A stretch of 64,000 bases of DNA from Elymus sibiricus (taxonomy: Eukaryota; Streptophyta; Magnoliopsida; Poales; Poaceae), in NCBI GenBank assembly GCA_039707655.1, contig CM077668.1, positions 63,877,086-63,941,085 of the forward strand, written 5' to 3'. Shown piece by piece: positions 33,260-43,453 of the stretch (positions are counted from its first letter, which is position 1; every line of letters begins with the position of its first letter). A model generated the notes under the pieces. The model was not told the origin of the DNA. It did not search any database and saw only the letters and a list, made by a program, of their open reading frames with translations. Both the position numbers and the translations under genes were made by a program.

Positions 33260-36049
33260 AGTTGGTATCAGAGCCGACTGTCTGTAGGAAGCCCCCTTCC
33301 GATTCCTTGGTCAAAATTGAGTCTAGTCTTTGGAAAAACTATTTTACTAACATTGTTGTGTGGCTTACGGGCCCACATCGCAAATGGATGGGATTAGGAT
33401 CTTTTATTCCTCTTCCTTACTCTGGGATTCTGATCTCTCTTCTATTCAGGTTAAAGATTTTACTAACTCTGACTCTAGGATCTCGTACCTCCTTCCTCCC
33501 GGAGAGCCCTTCATTCCAGATGATCGCTTGCTTCACCAGAAGATCCCGAAGATACTCTCCGATAAATTTCCGAGACCCTATGTGCCCACCTCTTTTGCAA
33601 TTCCCTACCACCGGTAAATCCTGATGGATAACTACATACACTTGTCGTACATATATTCATTCTAGTTACTCTCTTGTTCCATCCGACATATCGAAATACT
33701 CTCCAATATTTCGAGAATCCTTTGTCCCTACTGCCTTGCAGTCCTTTGTCGCATGAATACATTTGCGAATAATTCCTCACACTTATCTAGGATTCGTTCA
33801 TCCCCAGTTGTTCATGTGATTCACCATATACTTCGAAATGATATCTGATCTTTCGACAATCCTCTGCAGCCTATTGCTCTTGAAATCCATGCCTGTTTAC
33901 ATTATGGCTAATTCCATATGTGTAGTAATCTTCGTTGACCTCCCTTGTCATTGCCATTTTTGAGTCCCTTGATTCAATATGCTGAGGATGCTCACAATCA
34001 TCAGTTGTTCCTTAGAATTCATCCTTCCGGCTCAGGCGTCATTTTGAACATGAGCTGGTTCCCGGCCAATCAAGTTTTGATCGATTTTGCCTCTAATTCT
34101 ATTCAACTTACTCATCCTTGATCTTAGCATCTGCCTCTGATCCTCTGATCCTTTGTTAGATTAATATCCGACAGTGTCCTCATACTCAATAACCTTGCGA
34201 GTTCTTCCCCTGATATATAATACCTTTGGTGAATTGTATCCTATGCTTTGTCGTCTGTACTCTACTTTCGAGCTTGTATCCGTCGCTTCTATAAGTGCGA
34301 TGTATAGCTTACGAAACTCCTCTAATGAGCTGTATCTATGTTTCTGTCATCTATGTGAACCCGGAAACTTTTACGGGTCATACTCTACTGGTGTTACGCC
34401 AGATAAAATTTCAACACTACAACTTCATCGAAAGCAAGAAGTGAATGAAAGGTTATGCGTTGAAGAAGTGGGAGTCGACCTTGAACTTTGTGTTCATGCC
34501 CATGGAAATGACGTAGACCGTCACAGAAGTTTCTTGCAAAATATTTATTCATTTGTATAATTCTTCTAGTTTCCTTAACTTGATTCCATGCAGTAATGGT
34601 TTTGACCACGCTGACCTCATTTGGTAACTCCATTCCCGTGCCTTGTCTATTTTTTTCAACAAGGTTAAAGCACCTGCCATCCGCAGAACAACGATCTAGT
34701 TCAGCTCCTATTCTGTTCTACCTTCGAGTATTACCCTATGGTATCTCGAGGATATCGTACCATTGCACTACATCTTATGAAGCTTTGATAAGGTGATACC
34801 TTTCCCCATCATAGTAATTCCACGTGTTCTGCTTTGTTGTCAACCGAGAACACCGATAAGTGAATCAAATCCACCCTATAACACATTGACCTTCTGCTTC
34901 CCCATTTCTTCTGCTTGATCATGTTATTGATCAATTACATCTTCCTGAAACCTTTCGATAAATTGTGTTGTGATCATTGTCAACATATTTGACCTATCCC
35001 AAGTTATGAATTTAATTCATAATACTTCCTTTTACCTAAATGGTGATCCACTTGATATCCTGTCATGGATATCATGCTCTGCTTTTCCTTGGGAGAGTTA
35101 TACTCTTGATACTTGTGTATAGTCACATTTTCCTTTCCATTGGTTTGTTTAAATCTGATAAACACATTTTCCTTTCCATTGGTTTGTTTAACCTTTCTTA
35201 GGATCTATATGATCTAGGCAGTAATAATTCCCTGCTTCTGTAAACACCTCAGTGTACAACTTAGTCAGAAAAAAAACCCTGTTACTATTGCTGTTAACAT
35301 TTCGGTAACCATCGATGGACGAGAACTTTGCCTATTGGTCCGCCTCGTTTCAACGAGCAGGAAAATGGTTCTCTTCGTCCCCCGCCCTAGGTACCGACAC
35401 TGTTGCCAACATAGTGGACAAGTTGTTCTCTGACAAGCCTTGTATCGTGATTGTACAAGATGTCACCAGCCTTCATATTCTTGATCCACCCTAACTACAG
35501 TTCCACAGGACCGAAACCTGACTCTCCTGTACATCCCTGTTCCCAAAGTTATTCCTCGCGCTTGGCCTCGTATGTAATTCACGAGCCATCTACCTTGAGA
35601 TATTCAATCCGGTATCAGACGCAGTGCTTATGCCTGATGCTCTGGACCCCTTTTCATCATCCGTCATAGATATCGAATGCTTGCCTACCCGCGTGAAACT
35701 TCTCATGCCTTCTATTATTTTCTCTCGATGTATTTCCTGAGTTCCAACTCGAGAGGTACTTGTGCGTTCATTCATGGGATAACCCCAGGTGATTACCCCT
35801 TATAGCATTCCGTCATTACCGAGATACCCCTTATTCTTTTTGTAAGTACGATGAAGATCCGGAAGGGAGAACGACAACCTCATCAGGATGCAATGATGCA
35901 GAGAAAATGAAGACATCAACGAACAAGATCAGCTTCTTCGAGGAGGGCAACAAGAACAAGAGGACTCGTTAGAATTTCGTAGCCAAACCTTTCCCCCTTA
36001 CTCGACCTCTTAAAATCTCGGGACGAGATTTCTTTTAGTGGAGGAGATT
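33260..36049 (+). mobile_element. Internal domain of Gypsy D, no coding capacity seen
   Basis: The domain begins with the primer site TGGTATCAGAGCC at 33263-33275, a perfect match to the usual initiator tRNA-Met complement, and ends with the purine tract AGTGGAGGAGATT before 36050. In all frames the longest stretches are under 135 residues and lack gag, protease, reverse transcriptase or integrase motifs. Like Gypsy C, this is a non-autonomous or fully decayed Gypsy derivative. Confidence 0.8.
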
Positions 36050-38144
36050 TGTAACACCCCCAGTGGTTAACTACAGTGACCTCACCCTAATGATGCCAAG
36101 TGATCATCATTATATCCTAAGAAATGCAATTAAGAAATAATTCAACTCAAATTCAAAATTCAAATGCAAGTCAAATTATTACTTCTTCAATTTATTAAAC
36201 AAAAATGTTCATAATGTTGCAAAAATTCCCAAAGCTATTATAAAAATAAAAACAACATCACATAAATTACCAAAATGACCCTAGGAATTAAAACAGTGGA
36301 CCAGCAGCAATTTATTTGACATTTTCAATTTCTAAAAAAATATTAAAACCATTCCAAATGACCCCAAACTTTTTGTGCAGCCTAGTAATGTTGTGCTATA
36401 TTTATGTGCCAAGTTTCATTTGCAACTAAATTCGTTTAGTATAAAAAGAAATGCAAAACAGAGAAGAAATAAAAGAAACAGAAAAGGAAAAGAAAAAGAC
36501 CTAAAAACTACTGTGCAACTGGGCTCTATGCAGCCACAGTGCACACGGCCCAGCCCGCGCCGGCCTTTTCTCCTACCTCTCACCAGGGAGAGGCAGAGTC
36601 CATGGCGTGGACGTCGCGCGGCCGCACGCCCACAGATGGCCACGTGCCGGCCATCCATCGGGTCCTCGCGGTGGATAAGGCCACCCCGACACCCCCTGCA
36701 AACCCTAGCGCCCCATTTCCCCCTCCTCGCGCCATATTCCCCTCTCCCGAGCTCACCCGACCGCAGTCGTCGCCGCGCTCCCGTCACCACCATGGCCACC
36801 GGCCCCCTCTCACCGTTCCAAGCTGTCCAGCGGAAGCTCCATCGTCGACTACTTCGTCTTGGAGGAGCAGACCGAGCGGGGGAGCCCCATCGCCGTCGCC
36901 ATCATCCATCCCCTTCGTCGGCCGCCGTCTCTGTCACCGGTCGATCCCCTCGACTTCGACTGCCTCCGTCGTCCCCGGGCCGTCCGCGCGCATCTCAGTG
37001 AGCCCGCCTCTTTTCCCGCATCTTACCGAGCTCAAATTTGAGCTCTAGCATGCCCCACCGAAGCCGTAGCTCCGCCGCCCGCCATGGCCGACGTGTGCCT
37101 TGCTGCCAAGCTCCCCTTGCCTCGCCGTGCTGCCTATCGCGCTCCTGGTGATCCCGCGCTGCTACCCAGCCCCTTAGCTCGCATGCCTTCGCGCTGCAAC
37201 CGCCGCGCCCATATGGCCAGCACTCCGGCCGCCGCCCAACTTGAAGCCGCCGTCGCCACAGCCCGCCTCCGGCAGCCCCACGGCCACCGTTCGGTGCGCC
37301 TCGTCGCGCTGCGTCTACCGAGCCCACCCATAGCTCCAACCGTCGCCGGAATCGTCCGGCCGGCGAGCTCCACCGCCTCTGGTTAGCGCCGGCGGTTAGC
37401 CGCCGTTAACCCTGCTGACGTGGAATCATTAGCCACTAATTACCCCCCCCCCCCCTAAATAAACCTTGGAGCCACTAACGTGTGGGCCCCAGTGCCTAAT
37501 TAGGTTAGCTTAATTTTCTGTTTAGATTAGTGTTAATCCAGCCGGCCCCACAGGTCAGTTTTGACCTTGGCGCGTCAGCGTTGACCTGGCCCCACCTGTC
37601 AGTTGACTAGTCAACGTTGACCCAGTCAACTGCTGACTGGGCAGTTGACTGGGCCCACTGTCAGCCACACAAGCACCTCTATGGGTACACTTCTGTGTAC
37701 CCATAGCAATTAGTATTTAAAATGATTTTCGAATTAAATTTATTCTAGTAATTCCAGAAATTCAATAAAACTTTGAAAAATCATATAAAATAAACCGTAA
37801 CTCGGATGAAAATAATTTATATATGAAAAATGATCAGAAAAATATGAAGAAGCCGAATATGTGGTCAAAATGCTTAACCATCACTCCTATCTAGGTGAAC
37901 ATGGAACTTTTTACCTGTTTTCGATAAATGAATAGTGCATGACCTTGATAAAATAATTCCAGATAAATTCCTAAATCATCTAAAATAATTAGAGATGCAT
38001 TATATCACCCCTGCATATCATTTAGGCATGTCCTGCATCCCTGTTACATTGTTGCCGTGAATTTATTGTTTCTTCCCCCTCCTTCTCTCCCGATAGACCC
38101 CGAGACAGCCGACGACCAGACCCCTTCAGCAGAGCTTCAGCAAA
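36050..38144 (+). mobile_element. 3' LTR of Gypsy D, truncated
   Basis: This matches 20512-22620 but lacks the last ~1.6 kb. It contains a perfect hairpin, ATGGGTACAC/GTGTACCCAT (37681-37704), half of which is lost in the 5' LTR. It has also lost 30 bp between GCCGACGAC repeats that are both kept in the 5' LTR (22558 and 22588). After AGCTTCAGCAAA it runs directly into LINE E. Confidence 0.85.
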
Positions 38145-38148
38145 GCTC

Positions 38149-39216
38149 AATCAGAATAGCCAACATGTCAGCAACAATGTTAAATAACATTGGGGACATG
38201 GGGTCACCCTGTCGTAGTCCTTTTTTTTGTCTGAAAGTAATGGCCTTTATCATCGTTGACTTTGATGGCCACACTACCTCCAGTTACAAAATTTTGGATC
38301 CACTGGCGCCATTTATCGGAGAAACCTTTCATTCTTAGGGCTTGTTGGAGGAAAGACCATTTGACCTTGTCATAAGCTTTTTCAAAGTCAATTTTGAATA
38401 CTACTCCACTCATGTTTTTCCGGTGCATCTCGTGAACGGTCTCATGCAAAATTATTACGCCATCGAGTATATTCCTTCCTTGCATGAAAGTCGTTTGAGA
38501 TGGTCGGACAACATGGTCAGCTACCGAGTTTAACCTATTTGTAGCCACTTTGGTGAAAATCTTGAAGCTAACATTAAGGAGGCATATGGGTCTGAATTGT
38601 TGGATCCGTTCGGCCTCCTTAATCTTCGGCAACAAGACAATCTCGCCAAAGTTAAGTCTGAATAGGGCTAGTCGGTCGGCATGAAGACAATTGAACAAAT
38701 CCAAAAGGTCAGTCTTGATGATATCCCAGAAATTCTAATAGAATTCTGCGGGGAAACCATCTGGGCCTGGAGCTTTGTTATGTTCCATTTCGAACACCGC
38801 TGCTCTCACCTCCTCTTCTGAGAATGGTGCCGTTAGGATATCGTTTTCTTCTACCGTGACTTGTGGAATATCATCCGTTCGGGTCTCATCAAGCGTGAAG
38901 TTCCCTTCAACTGGCGCTCCGAACAGAGATTTGTAGTATTTGGTGATATACTTTTTGAGCTCCTCTTGACCTTCGATCTGCCCCTCATCTTGTTGGAGAC
39001 TGTAAATACATTTTTTCCTATGCCGCCCATTGGCGACCAATTGGAAGTATCTTGTATTACGATCACCCATCAAGATGAAATTAGCTTTGGATCTCTGGTA
39101 GTATTTGATCTCCTCTTCTCGCAAAAGACGTGCAACCTTCTCATTAGATTGAATAAGCCTGCTTCTGGAGTCCGGCTACAGGTTCGCAACCACTGTAACC
39201 TCATGTGATACGCAAG
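38149..39216 (-). pseudogene. LINE E, 5' half (reverse transcriptase N-part)
   Basis: On the minus strand this encodes the N-terminal part of a grass LINE reverse transcriptase: KANFILMGDRNTRYFQ, ENDILTAPFSEEEVRAAVF, HNKAPGPDGFPAEFY, RPICLLNVSFKIFTK, VFKIDFEKAYDKVKW and, after a frameshift in an A8 run near 38222, RQGDPMSPMLFNIVADMLAIL. An in-frame stop follows FPAEFY (about 38735). The 5' end at about 39216 lacks the endonuclease and ORF1, the usual 5' truncation. The protein joins smoothly with the half at 20511, so Gypsy D removed no LINE sequence. Confidence 0.9.
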
Positions 39217-39687
39217 AAAACGGGACTAGGGTTATTACCTCCACCGCCGTGGAGCACGGACCTGTATACATTCTTGTGTCCCTCATTTCGTCTCGATAGA
39301 TCAAACTAATTTCTCCTACCTCTCTTACTGTCAGATTTAGAACCACGACAGTTGATGCCCACCTTGGGGTTGCGCACCTATCGATCTATGGTGCAAATAG
39401 TTCTTCTTTGACTTCCGGCATTGAGCTGATCCTAGGAAGGTCATCTTCTTTGAGAAGATCGGTTTCTCCGCTGATGATTCGGCGTGGGTTCCCTCGGCAG
39501 TTATCTCCGCTAATGATCTAGCTCACTCTACGCGCCTTAATTTCCTGGCAAAACTAGTTGTCTCCTTGTCAGTCGTTCTAGCTAGCCAATGGAGGGCCTT
39601 ATTGAGCAATTTTAATATGGTCCTTCTTACCTCCTCTTTTCACATGGAAAGTAAGAAGGTAAGAGTTACTCAGACTGAAAATACATA
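39217..39687 (+). mobile_element. Gypsy LTR end and leader fragment
   Basis: AAAACGGGACTAGGGTTATTACC, followed by a GATAGATC stretch and then TTTAGAACCACGACA ending at 39350 and GTTGATGCCCACCTTGGGG, resembles the LTR end, primer site and leader of another class of Triticeae Gypsy elements, whose junctions read CACGACAGTTGGCGCCC. The leader continues to about 39560. The rest, to 39687, is a MITE-like palindromic stretch (TTACCTCCTCTTTTCACATG). Both ends are truncated. Confidence 0.5.
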
Positions 39688-40077
39688 GAAGCACCCGGGT
39701 GCAACACCCCTCCTATATTAAAAAATAATTTAGTAATTCAAAAGAAGTCAAAAAATACCAAAACATTTTATGGAAGCAAACATGACCAAGTATTACACTC
39801 GTATAAAAATATTAAATAGAGAATGACTTTCATTGTATCTGGGGTCAAAGATTTGCCAAAAGAGGCTAGATACAAGTACTATTCATGCTATATTGTTGTC
39901 ATAATTTTATTTTATTTGCCCTAAAGTCAACGGGAATCATTCCTTGGCCAAACATTTTATACGAGTACAATACCTGGTCATATTTGATTCCAAAATAGTT
40001 TCGGGATTTTTTTAACCTTTTTTTTTGAATTATTAAATTATTTTTGAATATAGGGGGGTGGGGCACCCGAGTGCTCC
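39688..40077. mobile_element. 390-bp foldback element
   Basis: The ends GAAGCACCCGGGTGC and (reverse complement) GGAGCACTCGGGTGC start a long inverted repeat that continues through CACCCC.TCCTATATT.AAAAATAATTTA for well over 100 bp on each side. It is flanked by TA on both sides (39686-39687 and 40078-40079), which would suit a TA-targeting DNA transposon such as the Tc1/mariner class. No coding sequence is present. Confidence 0.75.
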
Positions 40078-40355
40078 TAATCCGCTTCCTTACTCAGACC
40101 CACTACTTAATGAAATCAACGGTTTAGATCTATTATATACTCTTACCTCTCATGTGAAAAGAAGGAAGATTTCATTCCACCGAGTGACAAGCGGAGAAGA
40201 TTCTCTTCTGGGCTCCACTTCTTGTGGGCCATCCACATGCACGCTCATCTGCCATGTGGTAACCGAAACACATTCATTCATGCTTGAAAGAGAGAAATAG
40301 GGACAAAAGCAAAGATAGAGGGGGAGAAAAGCAGCAAAGAGAGCGGAAAGTCAAT

Positions 40356-40704
40356 TTGGCTCCTGGGAGCACATGCTCCTGGGGCCAATTTTTTTTTTCA
40401 AATGTCAAAAAAATTGAGACAATTTTTTTTGTGATCTTTGTCACATACAAATGCGACCTGTAAATTTTGAGGCAAAGAGGTTAAGCATTTTGGCCTGCGC
40501 AAAAAAAAAAAACAAATCGAAGACCAAATGTCACCCCAATTTTTTTTTCACCGACGAAACACCGCTGCTCCGTTCCGCATGAAAATTGTCAAGCATGCTT
40601 GCTACACCAACATGATCATCTACAATTTTTTTCAGAATTTTTTGACAATATTTGCTATTTTTTTGGGTACTGTTCACCCGGGAGCATGTGTTCCCGGGAG
40701 CCAA
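40356..40704. mobile_element. ~350-bp foldback element with TTGGCTCC ends
   Basis: The left end TTGGCTCCTGGGAGCACATG matches the reverse complement of the right end, TTGGCTCCCGGGAACACATG. Inner sequence is AT-rich with T-runs. I could not define a target duplication. The ends are themselves internally palindromic. It is non-coding. The flanks 40078-40355 and 40705-41095 hold no gene that I can see. Confidence 0.7.
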
Positions 40705-41095
40705 AACGCCAGCCCCAAAGGAGGTAAAGAGAAGGGGAGAGGGAGAAAGTCAGGAGAGACTGCATACAAGATGAGACACAATTCACCGTGTCTTCATCTA
40801 ATCATCTTATTGCTTACTTTTATATATTATAAAAGCTAGTCCCTTTTAGAATACTTTCTTTAAGAAAAAGCGAAATCTTCTTGTTGCTTCTCCCAGCATA
40901 CGGCCACGGTCCATGGATCCTTCATCCTTCTGCTCACTTAGTTATGTTTCCTTGCCTATCACCAATTATTTCAAATGCAAGTGGAAGCTATACATCGATT
41001 AACTGATGTGATCTTAATGCATGCCGTGACCATGGCAAGTCTACGCAGTAGTGCACCATTTCATTGAAAGGAAAAAAAAAGGTTCCACAACTGCA

Positions 41096-41188
41096 TCTCG
41101 TGAATTTTGTAACTGTTTATTTCTCCTACTCGCAATGAATAATAGTGGCCCTGCCTTTTCGTCAAAAAAAACTACGTCTCGTGAATTT
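41096..41188 (+). mobile_element. Very short retro-inserted sequence with A-tail
   Basis: A perfect 12-bp direct repeat, TCTCGTGAATTT (41096-41107 and 41177-41188), extends to about 18 bp with two mismatches. Between the copies is about 60 bp ending CCTTTTCGTCAAAAAAAA, a LINE-like 3' terminus. An A-tail directly before the second repeat is the mark of target-primed reverse transcription. Confidence 0.65.
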
Positions 41189-41289
41189 AGCTACGTGTGT
41201 CTTACCTCAACTTCTCACCACGCGTTTCTACCCTGCAATTTATGAATAACTTTCACGTATCCTGCAATGCTTTTTAGAGTTCTTTAGGG

Positions 41290-42200
41290 GCAATAATCTA
41301 GCTCTCTTTATTACTGAATATCATGAGGTACAATAGAAGTACCTAGGGAGTTCAAAAGCCAAACACAGACACCATTTACAATATAAAGAAAATTACCAGC
41401 AAGATTATGAGCATGAGAGTTCGACGCCCTTCCTTCATGGACGTAGCGAATTTCAGGGACGTATTTTCTGCGGTGATTGATCTCCATAAGGACGGTGCAG
41501 TAGCTGAAGTGGCACGTGCTGTCGATTGCTCTAACAATTTCCAGGCAGTCCGAAGTGACAATGCATCTCTAGACATGCAAATCGCCAGGTAAGGGCATGT
41601 CCAACGCTGACCCGCAAATCGGACACCGCATCCGTTCGTGGACAGGGGGCAGTCCACAGACACGAATGTGGGAGCCGGCCATCCAATGTTATCCGCATAT
41701 ATTTCAAATCGGATTTAAATAAACCGGACGAATTACATTCAAACCGGATGTTTTTTATTTGAACCAGACGAAAATATTTACATTTTGGGCATGTTTTTAA
41801 CTAAACTATACCGGGTTGCGGTAAAACTAATCTACGACTGGCCGTGGCGGATCTCCACTCACACGACATGTCTTCCTCATGTCCGGCAGCCCGTTCATCG
41901 GACTGCCGGTAGCCCTGGACGGATATGCTTCAGCGAAAGGAGCATGTATAACCTTCGCGAAGGGAGCATGTATAATCGGCAGCTAATGCAAGAGCTTCGC
42001 GGTAGGCTAGAGCTTCCAGTGTAGCAGGGTCTGAAATACCTGAACATGCTAGTACAGACGATCCCATGTACGTAGCTCTGCATTCCGACAGATAGCAGCG
42101 ACCACACCCCGGTTCTGTGACTTTAACACAACAACATCGACATTTATCTTGGGAACTCCTATCTGCCGCTCTCTGCGGCAGGTTGTCGCCCGCACGCACA
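41290..42200 (-). pseudogene. RNase H-like (RVT_3) remnant split by a MITE
   Basis: The right part (42200 to 41930, minus strand) reads ISDPATLEALAYREALALAAD, typical of the RNase H-like domain found in plant LINE ORF2 and derived genes. The left part (41592 to 41290) continues with RCIVTSDCLEIVRAIDS, HRRKYVPEIRYVHEGRASNSHAHNLAG, giving the SDC and HxxxxxN/AH blocks. Stops and frameshifts are present, so it is dead. The 41593-41929 element interrupts it after ALALAAD/GDLHV. A 24-bp tandem duplication (GGAGCATGTATAA, twice) sits at 41930-41985. Confidence 0.7.
41593..41929. mobile_element. Harbinger-like MITE (337 bp)
   Basis: The left end, GGGCATGTCCAACGCTGACC, and the reverse complement of the right end, AGCATATCCGTCC, form imperfect terminal inverted repeats of the GGGCATxTCC type common to grass PIF/Harbinger MITEs. 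The flanking triplets are TAA and TCA, an imperfect version of the expected TAA/TTA. No coding sequence is present. Confidence 0.55.
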
Positions 42201-42271
42201 GGGAGGATACGGCTGGGCCGGCCCAGAAGGTAGCGACAGGCTGCGATCGCGTAATATAGCTACTAAAAAAA

Positions 42272-42345
42272 GGCGCACTAGCGGGGGATCAAACCCAGCA
42301 TCTCGTCCTATTGAGGATGCGCTACTACTGGATCACCTAGCGAGC
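42272..42345 (-). other. tRNA-like sequence with polymerase III boxes
   Basis: On the minus strand, 74 nt carry an A-box-like GTGATCCAGTAGT and a B-box-like GGGTTTGATCCCC at tRNA spacing, and are followed at once by a T7 run (42264-42270), a polymerase III terminator. A TTTGATC T-loop is plausible, but the acceptor arms do not pair well and no standard anticodon arm forms. It is best read as a decayed tRNA or tRNA-derived SINE head, not a working tRNA gene. The AT-rich block at 42400 lies beside it. Confidence 0.45.
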
Positions 42346-42399
42346 TTTACTGGTTCAATAACAGCGAAAGTCCTTCAGAACCAACCATCCAGCAAAGAT

Positions 42400-43370
42400 C
42401 CAATTTTTTTTGAAAATTTTGAACGCAAATTAAGAAAAAACTGAATGTTTTGCGAAATGCACTTAATTTTCAAAATTGTGAACAAATTTTTTAATAAATA
42501 AATATTGTCCCAAATCATGAACAATATTGTGAAATTCTAGAACAAAAATTGAAAACGCGAACATTTTTTAAAATTCTGGAATAAAATTTGAAAACAAGAA
42601 CATTTTTTGAAATTTTCAAGCAAAATTTTGAAACTACTGAAAAAAGTGGAAACCTGATTTTTTTAAAAACTTTGTGAACATTTTTTAAAACAGGAAATTT
42701 TTTAAAATTATGAACATTTTCTGAAAAGTTGTGAAAATTTTGAACAAAAACAATTCGAACAATTTTTGAAAAACAGGAACAAAATTTGAAAACACAAACA
42801 ATTTTATAAATTTCCAGAACAAAATTTGGAAATGCCAACATTTTTTTAAACTCCTGAACAAAATTTAAAAACAAGAACATTTTTTGAAATTTTCGAAACT
42901 GCTGAAAAAAGTGGAAACGTGCACATTTTTAGAAAACGGGAACCTTTTCGGAAATTCGTTTCTGAAAAATTGTAAAATTTTGAACCAAACATTCCGAACA
43001 AATTTTTAAAATACCAAAAAAAAACTTGAAAATACGAACATTTTCTGTAATTTCCAAATATTTTCGAATATGTGAACATTTTTTAAAAAGAAAAAAAACC
43101 TGAAAAAGAAAAAGAAACAGAAAAGGGAAAATAAACAGAAAGAAGAAAAAGAACAGAAAAACATTAAAATTAAAAGATAAAACGAAAAAACAAAAAGAAA
43201 AAGAAATACCGGTTCAGGGAACCTTCTAGAAGGTTTTCAAAACCGGATATGGTTGTATATGCACTGGCTACGCAAAATGGGCCGGCCCATCGCGTCGCTC
43301 GTCAAATAGGAAATTTGACGCGACGCGCCGGCAGTTTGACGCGACGCGCGTCAAATAGGAAATCGCATTT
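42400..43370. repeat. AT-rich phased-repeat block 1
   Basis: The block is built from a short degenerate motif (AACATTTTTTGAAATTTTCGAAC and variants, roughly 15-25 bp spacing) followed by a purine-rich tract (43085-43205), then TTCTAGAAGGTTTTC, GGGCCGGCCCA (43281) and TTTGACGCGACGCGCGTCAAA, a 9-bp-stem palindrome, ending TCAAATAGGAAAT. All long frames here are low-complexity artefacts. The same layout is repeated in block 2. Confidence 0.7.
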
Positions 43371-43453
43371 ATCTTCAGATAATGATGTGGAGGGGGAATA
43401 CAACTAGGCGCACTTCGGTGGGCCTATCGGGGACCCACCGACGGTTGTATCAG

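Larger units (their letters stand above)
20512..38144 (+). mobile_element. Gypsy-type element D with nested Copia F
   Basis: This plus-strand LTR retrotransposon is inserted in LINE E. The 5' LTR runs from TGTAACACCC at 20512 to GTCACA at 33259 and is interrupted by Copia F; without F and one target copy it is about 3.7 kb. The primer site follows at 33263, the interior is 33260-36049, a purine tract (about 36036-36049) precedes the 3' LTR at 36050, and the 3' LTR stops at 38144 after only about 2.1 kb. Flanks share GCTC (20508-20511 and 38145-38148), consistent with a 4-5 bp target duplication. Tracts compared by eye differ by about 0.7% to nearly 4% between LTRs, the higher values in CpG-rich parts. 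No gag or pol is visible. The LTR start and primer context (CACAAGTTGGTATCAGAGCC) resemble chromovirus-type Gypsy elements. Confidence 0.88.

Noticed and set aside
42272..42345. Functional tRNA gene
   Set aside because: A and B boxes and a terminator are present, but the acceptor stem does not pair and no normal anticodon arm forms; described instead as tRNA-like.
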